64,000 nt of DNA from Galeopsis tetrahit (GCA_963675135.1 OY776119.1:1426001-1490000); one strand, 5' to 3'. Shown: positions 1 to 11,455, numbered from the stretch's first letter. A program made the numbers and translations. Notes: a model not told the origin generated them from the letters alone.

Positions 1-655
1 TGGAGTATAATATAATAGTAGAAACATCAATATTTTTGGGAGATGCAAATAGACGTCGATATGGTAGCTTAGGAAGTTGAAGCATATTAATATATATATA
101 TATATATATCCTCTTCACATTTAATTCTAAATTTATCTATGTAGGTGTCAAAACACTTTTTTTTCCATACCCATTTTCTTATTTTATAATAATAATAATA
201 GTAATTTATTTTTTTAAATTATTTTCTCATTCTCCTCACTTTTCTCTCTTTTCTTACGGGTTTTTTTATTCTAATCTTTCTTAAATTTAATTATTTTCTT
301 TATATGTATTTCACAAATCTACTAATTAATTGCTTTGACCTTTTTTTTAGGAAATATTTGATTTATGGAAGGTGATAAACATACGCAATCTTCGAGAAAA
401 TGCATTTAAAAGCTGATTTGATGTCAATTATGAATAATCGATAATAATTCAAAACTATTTAAATTGAAAACGGCATATTGTCTTATTAGTTTCCAATTTG
501 AATGTACAGTATTGGATAAAATTAAAAAAGCTAGTCTCTATTAGAAAAATGTAATACTGAAATGACTCTAATAATTAACAAATTACCCAAACAAAATGCA
601 TTACAATGACAAGTTTAAATACAAACATTATAACAATTTCTCAAATACTAAAATA
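1..655. other. AT-rich intergenic DNA with a short TA microsatellite
   Basis: No coding signal is visible. A (TA)n run lies at about 91-109, and the rest is AT-rich with poly-T tracts. This is the left flank of the Copia element that starts at 661. Confidence 0.6.
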
Positions 656-660
656 AATTT

Positions 661-1526
661 TGTAGATGTTGTTAATTCTTAAATGTCTTAACATTATCAA
701 CAACATCTTAATTTGACCTTCCGAGATTTTTTCTAAGTCTTTTCTGAAATGCTACATTAAATGTTGACCTAAATGTTGTCGCATTTCTGGCAGGATCTAG
801 AAGCTTCTACAAGGATCTGGAACCTGGAAGATTTCAGAACATTGGAGAACATGCTAAAACAGCCTAGATGCATTTGGAACGACCTGGAGCATGCTAGAAG
901 GATCTAGAAAGATCATGGAAGTTGTGGAAGTTGAGTTTCCTAAAAAATAGGACCTCAATGTGGAAGCCTCTAGAATTCGTATCCCACATCTATAAATACC
1001 GATTGAAGGCTTCATAATTCTGTGTGCTCTATTCGATCAATATCCTAGACCGAGCGTTCATCCCTGTTAGGAAATTGTGGCCAATAGTTCTACATTTTAG
1101 TTCATACGTTGTATACCACCCGTATGACTGTGTGTCTTCTTATCTATTGAGAGTGTAATCATTAGATAGACTAGGCATTTCGACAGTGTATAATTTATAC
1201 ACTTAGTTCATTTTCTAGACTTGGCACCTGCCTCGTTTATAGTTTCGTTGTGAAAGTTATTGTTGTAACATTTCACACAACATTTGTACTTGAAGATAAG
1301 TATTGATTTTACGCCATAAGGCAGACATAGATTTTTATTTATAAAATCTATGTTAAAAGTATTTCCATTGTGTCTCGTTTGTTTTTAGTGTTTCAAGTCT
1401 TCCGCTGTGTATCTTAATTTCTGACATTTTGTTAGAGTCAGTGTTGCACTATTTGTCTCAACATTCTGTGCAACATTTATCTACTTATACTTAAACACTT
1501 TTATACACCCCACATACACACTTTCA
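661..1526 (+). repeat. 5' LTR of the SIRE-type element
   Basis: It starts TGTAGATG and ends CTTTCA, followed by GT and the primer-binding site, so it has the canonical TG...CA ends. It matches 11456-12319 almost perfectly. A TATA box (TATAAAT) at 991-997 lies in the middle. Confidence 0.93.
991..997 (+). promoter_or_regulatory. TATA box of the 5' LTR promoter
   Basis: TATAAAT follows CCCACATC and lies inside the LTR, well ahead of the primer-binding site, as expected for the U3/R boundary of a Copia LTR. The equivalent in the 3' LTR is at 11786-11792. Transcription from it is inferred. Confidence 0.6.
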
Positions 1527-1528
1527 GT

Positions 1529-1540
1529 TGGTATCAGAGC
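1529..1540 (+). other. Primer-binding site, initiator Met-tRNA type
   Basis: TGGTATCAGAGC is the standard plant Copia primer-binding site complementary to the initiator methionine tRNA 3' end. It lies two bases after the LTR end at 1526, which fixes that end. Confidence 0.95.
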
Positions 1541-1600
1541 CGATACCTAACGAAACTAGGTTAGATCTTTGGTCAAGTGTGTTTTTAGTTTAGTTTAGCA

Positions 1601-2584
1601 ATGGAAACACATCACATATCCACTGCACTTAGGCACCCGAACATATTATCCATATTTTAAAGCCTAAGATAGATGAACGTGTTTGGAGGACTGTACTTAC
1701 AGGTTATGATGTACCATAAGTCAAAACCAACACATCAACACCCCACCAGAAAGAAGGAAAAGTCAAATTTCAACCAAGGTTATCAAAAAGTGAAGGTAAG
1801 CCAAGGTATGCTCTTTAATATATAAAATCAGTTCAATGCATGTTCTGAATATGGTCTTTATGAAAATTAATGTGCCAATATTAGACTTAAGCAAAAAACT
1901 GAATTTTAGTGCTACCTTAAATGATGAATCAGATGATGAATTTGATGAATCAAAAGATATTTAATTCACTTTTTAATACCAAGATTGATTATGATGATTT
2001 TTTAGATGATAATCTGGATGATACAGATTCTGATGTTGCACCTGATGTCATGACATTTATGGTAACATCAAAACAGAGTCACCCAGATTTGAACTATTTT
2101 AATGGGTTTGTTGATGATGCAGGTATAAGGATTGATGATTCTAAATACCAAAAGTTGTTAGATGATTGTAACTCTCAGAAACTCACTTTTAATTCTTTGA
2201 ACAAAGAGAATGAGAATCTGAAAGGAACAATTACCAAGCTAGATGTCATACATTTCAGAAGAGATTTTTTAAGTTGGTAAATTGAAGGAGAAATTTATCA
2301 CCTCTACTTTAAGTTTCATAAAATTTTATATGATTGCTTCTGATATATATGTTATAGCTATTTGGTAAATCTGATAATTGTGGTATATGTTATGATGGTG
2401 AAACAACTTCTATTTCTAAGAATTTTGAAATTACTGAGAAATTTGTGAAGCCAAATGTTAAAACATTTGTTGTAACATCTGCACAAACAGATTCTCATAA
2501 AGTAAAAAAAATATTGAAAATAAGTTTGTCTGTCATTATTGTTCGATAATTAATCATATTTTTTCTTACTGCATGAAAATCTGA
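1601..2584 (+). pseudogene. gag: gag remnant, deleted and frameshifted
   Basis: Gag forms the virus-like particle in Copia elements. Three pieces survive in different frames. Around 1660-1725 there is a SIRE-like gag N-terminal motif (KPKIDERVWRTVLTG) ending in a stop. The acidic C-terminal part runs over 1918-2278 (DESDDEFDESKD in one frame, then a 119-residue ORF in another). A zinc knuckle of the form CX2CX4HX4C is intact at 2531-2572 but is closed by TGA at 2582. The total is far shorter than a normal SIRE gag, so most of the coding region is lost and no working product is expected. The assignment rests on position, the zinc knuckle and the motif. Confidence 0.8.
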
Positions 2585-2612
2585 TGTTACTTGTAATGTT
2601 GTTCACACTTCC

Positions 2613-4049
2613 TTGAAAGCATGTTTACTTGGTCAACGGTACTTTGATAGTGGTTGTTCTAGACATATGACAGGTCGTATTGATTTCTTATCTGATTATG
2701 TGACCTTGAATAGTGGTAGTGTTACATATGGTGGAGGTTCTAAGGGAAAGATTGTTGGTAAAGGAACTTTGAATGTTGAAGGTTTTCCTAAGCTTAAAAA
2801 TGTATTACATGTTGATGGCTTACTTACAAATCTGATTAGCATTAGTCAACTTTGTGATGATAATTTGCATGTGAAATTTGATAAAGATTCATGTTATGTT
2901 CTTAATAAAGATGAAGTTTGTGTCATGACTGGTACTAGGTCAGCTGATAATTGCTATCTTATTGGAACAAATATGTGTAACTTGTCAAAACATGATGAAA
3001 ATGTTCTATGGCATCAAAGATTGGGTCATGCAAATTACAGAGCAATGAAAAAGCTAATCAAAGCAGATGTAGTAAAAGGAATTCCAGAACTGAGGTTTCA
3101 CAACACCACTGTATGTGGACCATGCCAAAAAGGTAAGCAGGTAAGAATGTCACACAAAATGCTGTCACATTGTACTACACATCGATGCTTTGAATTATTG
3201 CACATGGATTTGATGGGTCCTATGGAAACTGAAAGCATTGGAGGAAAGAGGTATTCCTTAGTTGTGGTAGATGATTTTTTTAGATATACTTGGGTAGAGT
3301 CCTTGAGAGACAAATCTGAAGCATTTGCTGCATTTAAAATTCTTTATAAGAGGTTCAAAAATGTGTTTAACTTGAAAGTTGGCCGTATTAGAACTGATCA
3401 TGGTAGGAAATTTGAAAACAGCATGTTTAATGATTTTTGTGATAAAAAGGGTATCTTGCAAGAATATTCATCTCCTAAAACTCCACAACAAAATGGAATT
3501 GTTGAAAGAAAGAATATAACTTTACAAGAAATGGCTAGAGTTATGCTTACATCCAAATGTCTTGCTAAGAAATTTTGGGGAGAAGCATTGAATACTGCAT
3601 GTCATATTATTAATAGGGTTTTTATTCGTTCTAATACTAATCAAACACCATATGAGATTTTGAACAACAGAAAACCTAATGTGAAATATTTTCATGTATT
3701 TGGTTGTGTGTGTTATATTCTGAACGATAGGGATCAACTTCATAAGTTTGATTCTAAAAGTGATAAAGGTTTCTTTTTAGGCTATTCTAGAAATAGTAAA
3801 GCTTATAGAGTTTATAACCTTAGAACTAACACTGTTCAAGAATCTGTTAACGTTGTGTTTGATGATGATAAAGGTCTTACAGATGACAAAGATGAAGAAG
3901 ATGTATCACAGGTTACTGACACTTCTGAGAATACACTGAAGTCTGAAAATGTTGTACCAAATGTTAACACATCTGGGTCAACATCTACAGAACAGTCAGC
4001 TGTAAATTCACAGAATGATCAGTACATTCCCAAAACGAATCCTTCTTAA
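2613..4049 (+). pseudogene. pol: pol, protease and integrase part (ends at a premature stop)
   Basis: The readable frame has no ATG and enters from upstream, as in a gag-pol polyprotein. The retropepsin active site DSG is at residues 12-14. The integrase zinc-binding HHCC residues are H134, H139, C168 and C171. The integrase core has D199, D262 and E298, giving the expected D-35-E spacing, so the catalytic residues are present. The C-terminal domain includes the usual FLGYS-type motif. The frame ends in TAA at 4047-4049, then continues in the same frame into the reverse transcriptase region, so this is a nonsense break inside one ancestral polyprotein. Confidence 0.92.
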
Positions 4050-4103
4050 AAAATAAGCAAAAGTCATCCTTCTGACCAGATCATAGGCGATGCTACAGTT
4101 GGA

Positions 4104-5420
4104 GTGCAAACAAGAGGAAGAGTAAGATCAAACAAGGTAGATGTGGTAAGAACAATATGCATGTCTTCTATGTGTAATGTTGTAAATGCTGAATGCTATT
4201 TATCTGAAATTGAACCTAAGAGTGCTAAAGAAGCCTTAACTGATGAAAACTGGATTAATGCTATGCATGAAGAACTTGGTCAGTTTGAAAGAAATGAAGT
4301 GTGGACACTTGTTCCTAGACCTAGTCATACTAATGTCATTGGAACAAAGTGGATATTCAAGAATAAAACTGATGAATCTGGTAATATTGTTAGGAACAAG
4401 GCTAGGTTAGTAGCACAAGGTTACACCCAAGTTGAAGGAGTTGATTTTGATGAAACTTTTGCACCTGTTGCTAGGATAGAATCTATTAGATTACTGCTAG
4501 CTATTGCATATTTTATTGATATTAAGCTTCATCAAATGGATGTAAAGGTTGCATTTCTAAATGGCATATTAAATGAAGAAGCATATGTTGAACAACCTAT
4601 AGGATTTGAAGATCCACAGTATCCTGATCATGTATATAAACTTAAGAAAGCATTATATGGTCTTAAACAAGCTCCTAGAGCATGGTATGGTAGGCTTACT
4701 GACTTTCTTTTGGAATATGGATTTATTAGAGGAGAGGCAGATAGAACTTTGTTCATTAAGCACACTGAAAATGATATACTAATTGCTCAAATATATGTTG
4801 ATGACATTGTGTTTGGTTCTACTTGTGATAAAATGTTGAGTAAATTTGTTGAGGCAATGACTGCAACATTTGAAATGAGTATGGTTGGAGACTTGAATTA
4901 TTTTCTAGGTCTTCAAATCAAACAATGCAGCAATGGTATTTTCTTCTCCCAGAGTAAGTATGCTAAGAACTTGGTTAAAAGATTTGGTCTTGAGAATTCA
5001 AAACCAATGAAAACTCCTATGGGATCTTCTTTGAAACTTTGCAAAGACAGTGCTGGAACAGATGTTGATCCAACACTTTACAGATCCATGATAGGTAGTT
5101 TACTGTATTTAACCTCTAGTAGACCAGATATTATGTACAGTGTGTTTGTTTGTGCTAGGTACCAAGCTAATCCAAAGGAATCTCACCTGGATGCTGTGAA
5201 AAGGATTATCAAGTATGTTGCAGGTACAAGTGACCTTGGAATCTGGTATACTAAGGACACCAACAACATTCTGATAGGTTACAATGATGCTGATTGGGCT
5301 GGAGATATAGATGATAGAAAGAGTACGAGTGGAGGATGTTTCTACATGGGAAACAATCTTGTTTCATGGCACAGAAGCAGAATTGTGTTTCACAATCTAC
5401 TCCAGAATCTGAGTATATAG
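4104..5420 (+). pseudogene. pol: pol, reverse transcriptase and partial RNase H
   Basis: This is the same frame as the protease-integrase part, resuming after the TAA at 4047-4049. The Copia reverse transcriptase shows WIFKNK, KARLVAQGY, the first catalytic Asp (D146 in HQMDVKVAFLNG), LYGLKQAPRAWY and the YVDD box at residues 231-234. RNase H begins with DADWAGD and then runs out of frame near 5370-5385, so the last residues (from about HRSRIVF) are frameshift product. Reverse transcriptase itself looks undamaged, but the polyprotein is broken on both sides. Confidence 0.93.
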
Positions 5421-5731
5421 CCGCTGGAAGCTGCTGTACACAACTCTTGTGGCTGAGCAAGATGTTCCATGACTATGGTATTGAGAATGGTATACTTACA
5501 ATCTTTTGTGATAATACTAGTGCCATTAACATTTCTAAGAATCCTGTACAACACTCACTCACAAAGCACATTAGCATAAGACATCACTTTATGAGAGATT
5601 TAGTAGAGAAGAATATTGTTAAGTTGGAGTATATACCTACTGAGAAACAAAATGCTGACATTTTTACTAAAGCATTAGACCATGAGAGATTCTCAATCTT
5701 GAGGAAATCTCTTGGCATGAGCACTATCTGA
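5385..5731 (+). pseudogene. pol: pol, RNase H C-terminal part in a shifted frame
   Basis: After a small deletion near 5370-5385 the RNase H homology continues in another frame: QNCVSQST, ESEYIAAGSC, DNTSAINISKNP and HIxIRHHFxRD are standard Copia RNase H motifs. It ends with the usual ADIFTKAL region and a stop at 5729-5731. It has no start of its own. It is the end of the broken polyprotein, separated by a frameshift from 4104-5420. Confidence 0.9.
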
Positions 5732-6650
5732 AAAATTCGGATGGATGTTGTCACAAATGCGTCAGCATTTGGGACAACATCATGGGTTGTAAAATTTTAT
5801 AAGTTGAATTTATTTCTTACTTAGTTAAATAATTCCTTTGTAAAATATCTACGAATCTAAGAACCCTGTAGTGCAAAAATAAACATGTCTTACACCTCTC
5901 AAATGCATAAAAATGAGAATGTTATTAGCATACTAAAAGATGTACCAAATCACTGAGTAACTATGGAGCACGGAGTTCACTACTACGATGCCTTCTTTTC
6001 AAAAGGTGATCCTTTGGTAAAAACATCAATATATTTGTAATCCATTAAGTAAGTATGGGGCACGGAGTTCGCTACTACGATGTACTCTACAGGAACAATG
6101 GATCAATACAAATTAGATGCTATAACACAAAAAGAAAAAATTATGGTGCAACACAAATGAAGCAAATTCATATAAAAACCGTGTTGAGGTGTTTGTAACA
6201 GTTTTGAGCACAACATTGTCTGATTCGAATTTATTTTTATTAGTAGTAATTATTTAATTATTTATTGAGATTTATTTTATTTATTCAATTAAATAACTAA
6301 CCCACGTTTTTTATTTTTCAGATTATGCTTGGACTTAGTCTTTATTCTAGAAATTTCTTAATTATTTAATTAATTAATAAAATGGATTTTTCCCACTAAT
6401 TAACCATGATCTAGGTTGTGGCTAAAAATGTGGAGCACTATCACATTATTTCTGGAATTAATCAAGTTAACCTCCAACTAAACACATTCTCCCTATAAAA
6501 CTCAATTAAGTGTGATTTATGTTGCTAATTTGCTGATTGTCGAGCTCTGTTAAGTACACTTCTTGCAGAAATTGTGTTTGGCCGTGTATTTCCCAAAATT
6601 GTTGTATACACTCTCCCACCTCGTGCCTCGAAATTCAAACCGTCCCTTTA
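5732..6650 (+). other. Spacer between pol and the env-like ORF
   Basis: There is no coding signal. Two 29-bp near-copies containing GCACGGAGTT occur at 5962-5990 and 6054-6082. The AT-rich stretch 6215-6540 could hold a splice acceptor for a subgenomic env-like mRNA, as proposed for SIRE-type elements, but no site can be assigned with confidence. Confidence 0.55.
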
Positions 6651-9029
6651 ATGGCTGGAAACCAACCTCAATCCCACTCTCACTCACACTCTGTTTCTGA
6701 AACTTCCAAACAAACTGCCCAAAACTCTCTCGAAATTCTTGCTTCAATGGCTTCGCAACAATCCAACTCCTCAAATGCCGACTCCAATGTCTCTGCAACC
6801 CCATCAACAACCGCTCCTGTTCCAACAACTACCCAAATCCCACAAGATTCGACCGTTGAACAGTTTACGAAAGCTGTCGAAGAAGTGTCTGCAACTCTTC
6901 GAACTACCGGACATCTACCTGTGATGCAATTTGGAGATATCACTGTGGATATCTCAAGTTATTTGGCCGATCAAACTGCTCAAATGACTGCTGCAACAAA
7001 AAGCCCTAATCCTACTGTTCCAGTTTCAACGGAGGAACATGTCGAAATCGTTGTTGAAGGAGAAGCTACTGCTGCATCCGATTCTGAGGATGAAGAAATG
7101 AAGGACGCCCAAGCTTCTGACAGTGGTACAAACTCATCTCTCTCACTTTCTGAAGAGTCTGCTCCTATTCCCTTCAAGAAAAATGCACAGAAAGGGAAAA
7201 GACAGATAAGCCCTGTACAAAGAAGGAGATCGTACCGTGTATTCACTCGTGTGGATTACTCTGAATCCATGAGGAAGAAGAAGAAAGCTGGAGCTGATGT
7301 TGGTGAACCCATTCAAGTGTTCACTGATTCTGATGAAGAAACTGAAATTGTCACTGTTGCTGCAAAGAAGCCAAAGAAAGTTGCTGAGAAACCATTACTG
7401 AAGAAAGCTGCTACTGATCCCAAAGGCAAAGGGAAGGCCAAGATGATCCCTGAAGAAGAACCTGCTGAATCAGACTCTGCTTCTGATTTCAATGTTTGCC
7501 TAAGAGACATGCAAGAATCTCTTAAGAAGAATGCTGAGTCATTTGCTGCTGCAAAAGAGTCCACACCAGAACCTGATGATGGTGGAAATGGGGACAACTC
7601 ATCTTCTGAGGCAAAGAGCTCATCTGCTGAAGCAAAGAGCTCATCCAAAAGCTCCTCTGAACATGATAGAGACACTGATCCTGATGAGGAACTGCCTTCT
7701 GAGGAAGAAAGTGAAGGTATCTCTGATCACTCTAATTGTGTTGAGAAAAGGTTAGAAATTTACTCTAAGAGGAAGCTGTTAATTGAAAAAAGGATTAATG
7801 TGCCTGATTTTGATAGTAAGGGGATGATTAAGTTTTTAGAGGATAGAAATCTGTTGAATGCTGTTACATTTGGTGAAGCTTTTCTTACAAACTGGTCTTA
7901 TGAATTCTATGCCTGTATGAAGAAAAGTTATGGAAAAAGAAGTTCTAGGTCTTATGGTACTGTTAATTTTAGGGGGAGGGATGTGCCATTCACTCCAGAA
8001 CTTATTAATGAGTTCTTGCACACTCCTAATGTTGATGAGGATGATGATCCAGATATGGATGTTGTGATTACTGCAATCACAGGGGGTAGAAAGACTAAGT
8101 GGACTAGGAAGATGCTAGCTAGACACTTAACCTCCTTACATTCTGTTTTGTATAAGCTGATCATATACAATTGGATTCCCACTACCAACACCACTAAGAT
8201 TACAAGAGACCAAGCCATTCTTATGTATAGGATTTCTATACTTAAGAAGTTCAATCTGGGACATACTATCTTTCACCATATGAGGAAATTTACTGGGAAA
8301 ACTACTGGGAAAGGAAATCTGCCCTATCCAGTCTTGATTTCAAATTATCTGAAGCACCATGGCTTCACTGCTAAGAAGACTGATGTTTTGAGGGGGAGAG
8401 TGCCACTACTTGCTATTGCTCCTGCCTTATTGATTGGGGACAGAATCATTGATCTGCCCATAATTGCTCCTGGTACTGATAGTCCACATAGATCTTCCAG
8501 ACCCTCTACTTCTGCTCAACCAGGCCCTTCCAGAACACATCAGAGAAATGCACCCCCAAATGTTGAAAACATTCGTGTCAACATTTCTGGTAATGTGTAT
8601 CTTTCACAGGAATTCATCAAACTACAACTCCAACACTTGCAGGAAACAATAGATGAACTCCAGTTCCTGAAGGACAGGTGGACCAACCTCCTTTCACCTA
8701 CAACAGGGGGAGTACCACCACCATCCAACTCCAATGTGGTCATTGAGGAGATAAATGAAGATGGAGTTCCAGCTGCTGCTGATGCTGGTGCTGTACCTGA
8801 TGCTGGAGGAGATACTGCTGTTACTGATGTAGTTGCACACCTTGCATCTACTTACTTTGTTGATGAAGGAGATGATGATGATGCTGCTGAAATGGACACC
8901 TTGTATGGTGATCTACCTGGAGAAAGTGACACGTGTTTTTACCAACACGTTCCCCTCAAGTATAAGAGGTTCGTGTGTAATAAAAGCAAGGCCCGGTTAA
9001 ATTATCGATCCGTGGGACTAGATTGCTAG
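6651..9029 (+). CDS. Env-like/plant transposon-domain protein of the SIRE element
   Basis: This is an uninterrupted 792-residue ORF. I chose the ATG at 6651 (MAGNQPQSHS); the frame opens further upstream at 6537 only with TTG. Residues ~1-330 are low complexity: Ser/Thr-rich, then acidic and Lys-rich clusters. Residues ~340-600 form a conserved-looking domain (KRLEIYSKRKLL, FYACMKKSYGKRSSRS, NFRGRDVPFTPELINEFL) resembling the 'putative plant transposon protein' domain seen in env-like ORFs of SIRE/Maximus elements. A short amphipathic stretch follows (about YLSQEFIKLQLQHLQETIDEL). I see no convincing signal peptide or membrane span, so a true envelope role is unproven. The last ~34 residues are encoded by a solo LTR inserted at 8927. 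The ancestral stop lay two codons beyond the junction (TAG now at 10800-10802). Confidence 0.85.
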   Translation: MAGNQPQSHSHSHSVSETSKQTAQNSLEILASMASQQSNSSNADSNVSATPSTTAPVPTTTQIPQDSTVEQFTKAVEEVSATLRTTGHLPVMQFGDITVDISSYLADQTAQMTAATKSPNPTVPVSTEEHVEIVVEGEATAASDSEDEEMKDAQASDSGTNSSLSLSEESAPIPFKKNAQKGKRQISPVQRRRSYRVFTRVDYSESMRKKKKAGADVGEPIQVFTDSDEETEIVTVAAKKPKKVAEKPLLKKAATDPKGKGKAKMIPEEEPAESDSASDFNVCLRDMQESLKKNAESFAAAKESTPEPDDGGNGDNSSSEAKSSSAEAKSSSKSSSEHDRDTDPDEELPSEEESEGISDHSNCVEKRLEIYSKRKLLIEKRINVPDFDSKGMIKFLEDRNLLNAVTFGEAFLTNWSYEFYACMKKSYGKRSSRSYGTVNFRGRDVPFTPELINEFLHTPNVDEDDDPDMDVVITAITGGRKTKWTRKMLARHLTSLHSVLYKLIIYNWIPTTNTTKITRDQAILMYRISILKKFNLGHTIFHHMRKFTGKTTGKGNLPYPVLISNYLKHHGFTAKKTDVLRGRVPLLAIAPALLIGDRIIDLPIIAPGTDSPHRSSRPSTSAQPGPSRTHQRNAPPNVENIRVNISGNVYLSQEFIKLQLQHLQETIDELQFLKDRWTNLLSPTTGGVPPPSNSNVVIEEINEDGVPAAADAGAVPDAGGDTAVTDVVAHLASTYFVDEGDDDDAAEMDTLYGDLPGESDTCFYQHVPLKYKRFVCNKSKARLNYRSVGLDC
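8922..8926. repeat. Target-site duplication GAAAG, left copy
   Basis: GAAAG precedes TGACACGTG at 8927 and recurs at 10791-10795 directly after ACTAATCA. It is a perfect 5-bp duplication. Confidence 0.85.
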
Positions 9030-10790
9030 CGTAGCCTTAGTGTTGTGTGCGTCGCGTAATTATAGTGATGAACATGGGGGTGAACGACTAAAACTAAATG
9101 CAAAAATTAACAAGATAAATACTAACTAAGAAAAATAAGAAAAATGATGATCAAGATCAAATGGAGAGAAGTAGTGTTCGGGTGTTCTTCATTATGTGGA
9201 AATCGATTAAAGCTTAACTTGGACGTTTAATTCATTGGTTGGTGTATGATAAGAGCAATCACTAAAAATGTATCTAATAAAACACCTAAGATCGAGAGGA
9301 AGAATAGAGACGTTCTTACCCGGGTAATCACACAACTAGGGGATTATACTCTATCTAATTAACTAAACTAATCCCTAATTATGCTTTTCCACTTGAATAC
9401 TAGAAACCAAACTCCTATAGTCTCTTCACTAATCACTCAAACTCTCATTCAAATAATTAGTGTAAATTAATGGGGTTCTAATGAAAATTACCCAACTCTC
9501 GTTGCGATAACCCAATATATACTCAATCCACTCGATTCCCAACCCTCGATTATACTATCGTCAAGACTAACCAACTCTCGTTGCACTAATCATGCGTAAA
9601 AATATAATATAATAATTGAATTCAAGCAAATGATCAACCAAAACCCATTAACCTAATCAATACACCTTCCAATTAAATTAAACAATCAAAATTAAGCTAA
9701 AAATCGGATTCCATCATAAATCCAAACACCCAAACACCAACAAACCTAGCTAATAATTAAATTAACAAATGAAAACACATTCATAAAACATAAATAACAA
9801 AGCATTAAATTAAGGAAAAGTATCACCTCAAATGTTTGCAAATTCTCCAAATGCTTGCATAAAATTAGATACTACATTAAAATTTACTTAAAACATTAAG
9901 GGTTAGTTTGGATTGATGGATGAGATAATGTGGGATAAATTAACTCACCCCTCCTCTGTGATTAATAATCCCACATATGCATAAAAAGTAGTATAAAATT
10001 GTCGGGCCTTGCATTAATCCCGGACCATAATCAATCAAACCAAACGTTTGATTAGTTGAGAATAAAAAGTCAATCAAGACTAATCCAACCTAATCAAGCA
10101 AACCAAACTAGGCCTAAATGAAAACTAAAAAAAATGAGTGGAGTGAGTGTGGAGAGTGGAGGAGAAGAGAGTCCCCAATGGAGCTGCGCCCCCTGTTTTC
10201 CGCTAATTCCCCCACGCAGCTGCTGTGAATTGCCCCCCTTCTATTCTCCAAAATGAAATGGGCCTGTTAATTCCTCAAATGAAATGGGCCAAGGCCCATT
10301 AGCTATTAAAATCCAGCTGTTTGATTTTCATTTTGAGGCTCGGCCGTGTATGTTGAGCTCGGCCGTGCACTCTTGATTTCCTTCAACCCCTGAGCTCGGC
10401 CGTGCATCCGTCTCGGCCGTGCCTCTTCGATTCCTAATATTTCTGTCTCGAGCTTCTCTATTCCGAGACGCGGGCTCGGTCGTGCACCTCCTCCATTGAG
10501 TTATTGTTTTGTTCATATCTTTTGATCCGGGTGTCCGATCGATTCGATTCTTGTCTCGTTTCGACCCTCATTTCACCTTCTTTCATGTGGTCAACTCATG
10601 GACTCGATCCAACGGTTGAATTTTTCGTGATTTGATTCAAAATACCTCGTTTTACCTTCAAAAAAAATAGCAAACCACACCACTTCTCCAAATCGAGTGC
10701 AATTAGTCAATTTAGTGTAAATAATGCACGAAATCCTATAAAATTATGCGAATTAAACACGTGAATTTCGAGCAATTTTCACACTAATCA
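8927..10790 (-). mobile_element. Solo LTR (1864 bp) nested in the env-like ORF
   Basis: It begins TGACACGTG and ends CTAATCA (TG...CA), flanked by perfect GAAAG duplications. It contains no polymerase genes, PBS or polypurine tract, so it is a solo LTR rather than a full element. On the minus strand its architecture (TGATTAGTGTG start, GC-rich repeated CTCGGCCGTG cluster at about 10336-10490, AACACGTGTCA end) resembles the solo LTR at 40326-41769, so I place it on the minus strand. It carries a Tourist-like MITE at 9900-10114. The family is probably a Ty3-gypsy lineage, but this is not resolved. Confidence 0.83.
9900..10114. mobile_element. Tourist-like MITE inside the solo LTR
   Basis: The ends GGGTTAGTTTGG and CCAAACTAGGCC are inverted, and TAA lies on both sides (9897-9899 and 10115-10117). 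The 215-bp size, TIR style and 3-bp TAA duplication fit PIF/Harbinger-derived MITEs. Confidence 0.72.
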
Positions 10791-10802
10791 GAAAGCTGCT
10801 AG

Positions 10803-11455
10803 ACAGGGGGAGATCTGAAATCCACAATGGCTATGGTGCAGGAAGATGATGCTGCAGCTGTTACCACAGCAATATAAGCCATTTATTCAGTTCTACCTTT
10901 GTAATTAATGTTTAAGTTTGAATTCTGAATTTCTGATACTCTTGTTTTTTTTTTTTCTAGATGATAGGATGTTTATTACTGCAACTTGCTTAATGGTTCC
11001 ACTTGATATTTGTTTACTGCCTTGCTTAATTTGTTTGCAGATTATCATGTGTCTAATATTGCAGGTTGTGTATAGTATTAGTGTCTGTTTTTGTTCTTTT
11101 TACATTATGTTTTGCTCTGTTTTTTTTTTTTTTTTTTTTTTTTTAGTGTCATACTTAGATTCTAAGTGAATTTCTTCCAGTTCAACTTATTGTCTTAGTA
11201 TAGTTACTTATGTTGTGAGTAAGTGTATAGTTTATACTTATTCTATTTTGGATAAAATAGTTTTGATCTTTTGGCACGGATCATTATGAAATTATCCTTG
11301 ATCTTCAGTTGATTTGATCCAACGATTACAACAGGTATTGTCTTGACTAGTGCTTAGCAATGATGTCAACCTCAACTAAGTACATAAAACTGAGTATGTA
11401 TAGAAATATATGTGCATCAGGTGTGTTGTAGTCGAAAGGTCAAATTGGGGGAGAT
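10803..11455 (+). other. 3' untranslated part of the SIRE element and polypurine tract
   Basis: This lies between the ancestral env-like stop and the 3' LTR. It has no coding signal and contains poly-T tracts at 10945-10960 and 11120-11145. The polypurine tract AATTGGGGGAGAT at about 11443-11455 abuts the LTR start at 11456 and would prime plus-strand synthesis. Confidence 0.75.

Noticed and set aside
6537..6650. Upstream extension of the env-like ORF from a TTG at 6537
   Set aside because: There is no ATG in the extension and eukaryotic initiation at TTG is unlikely; the first ATG is at 6651 and opens a sensible N-terminus.
10328..10516. 62-residue minus-strand ORF
   Set aside because: It lies in the CTCGGCCGTG repeat cluster of a solo LTR; repeat-driven.
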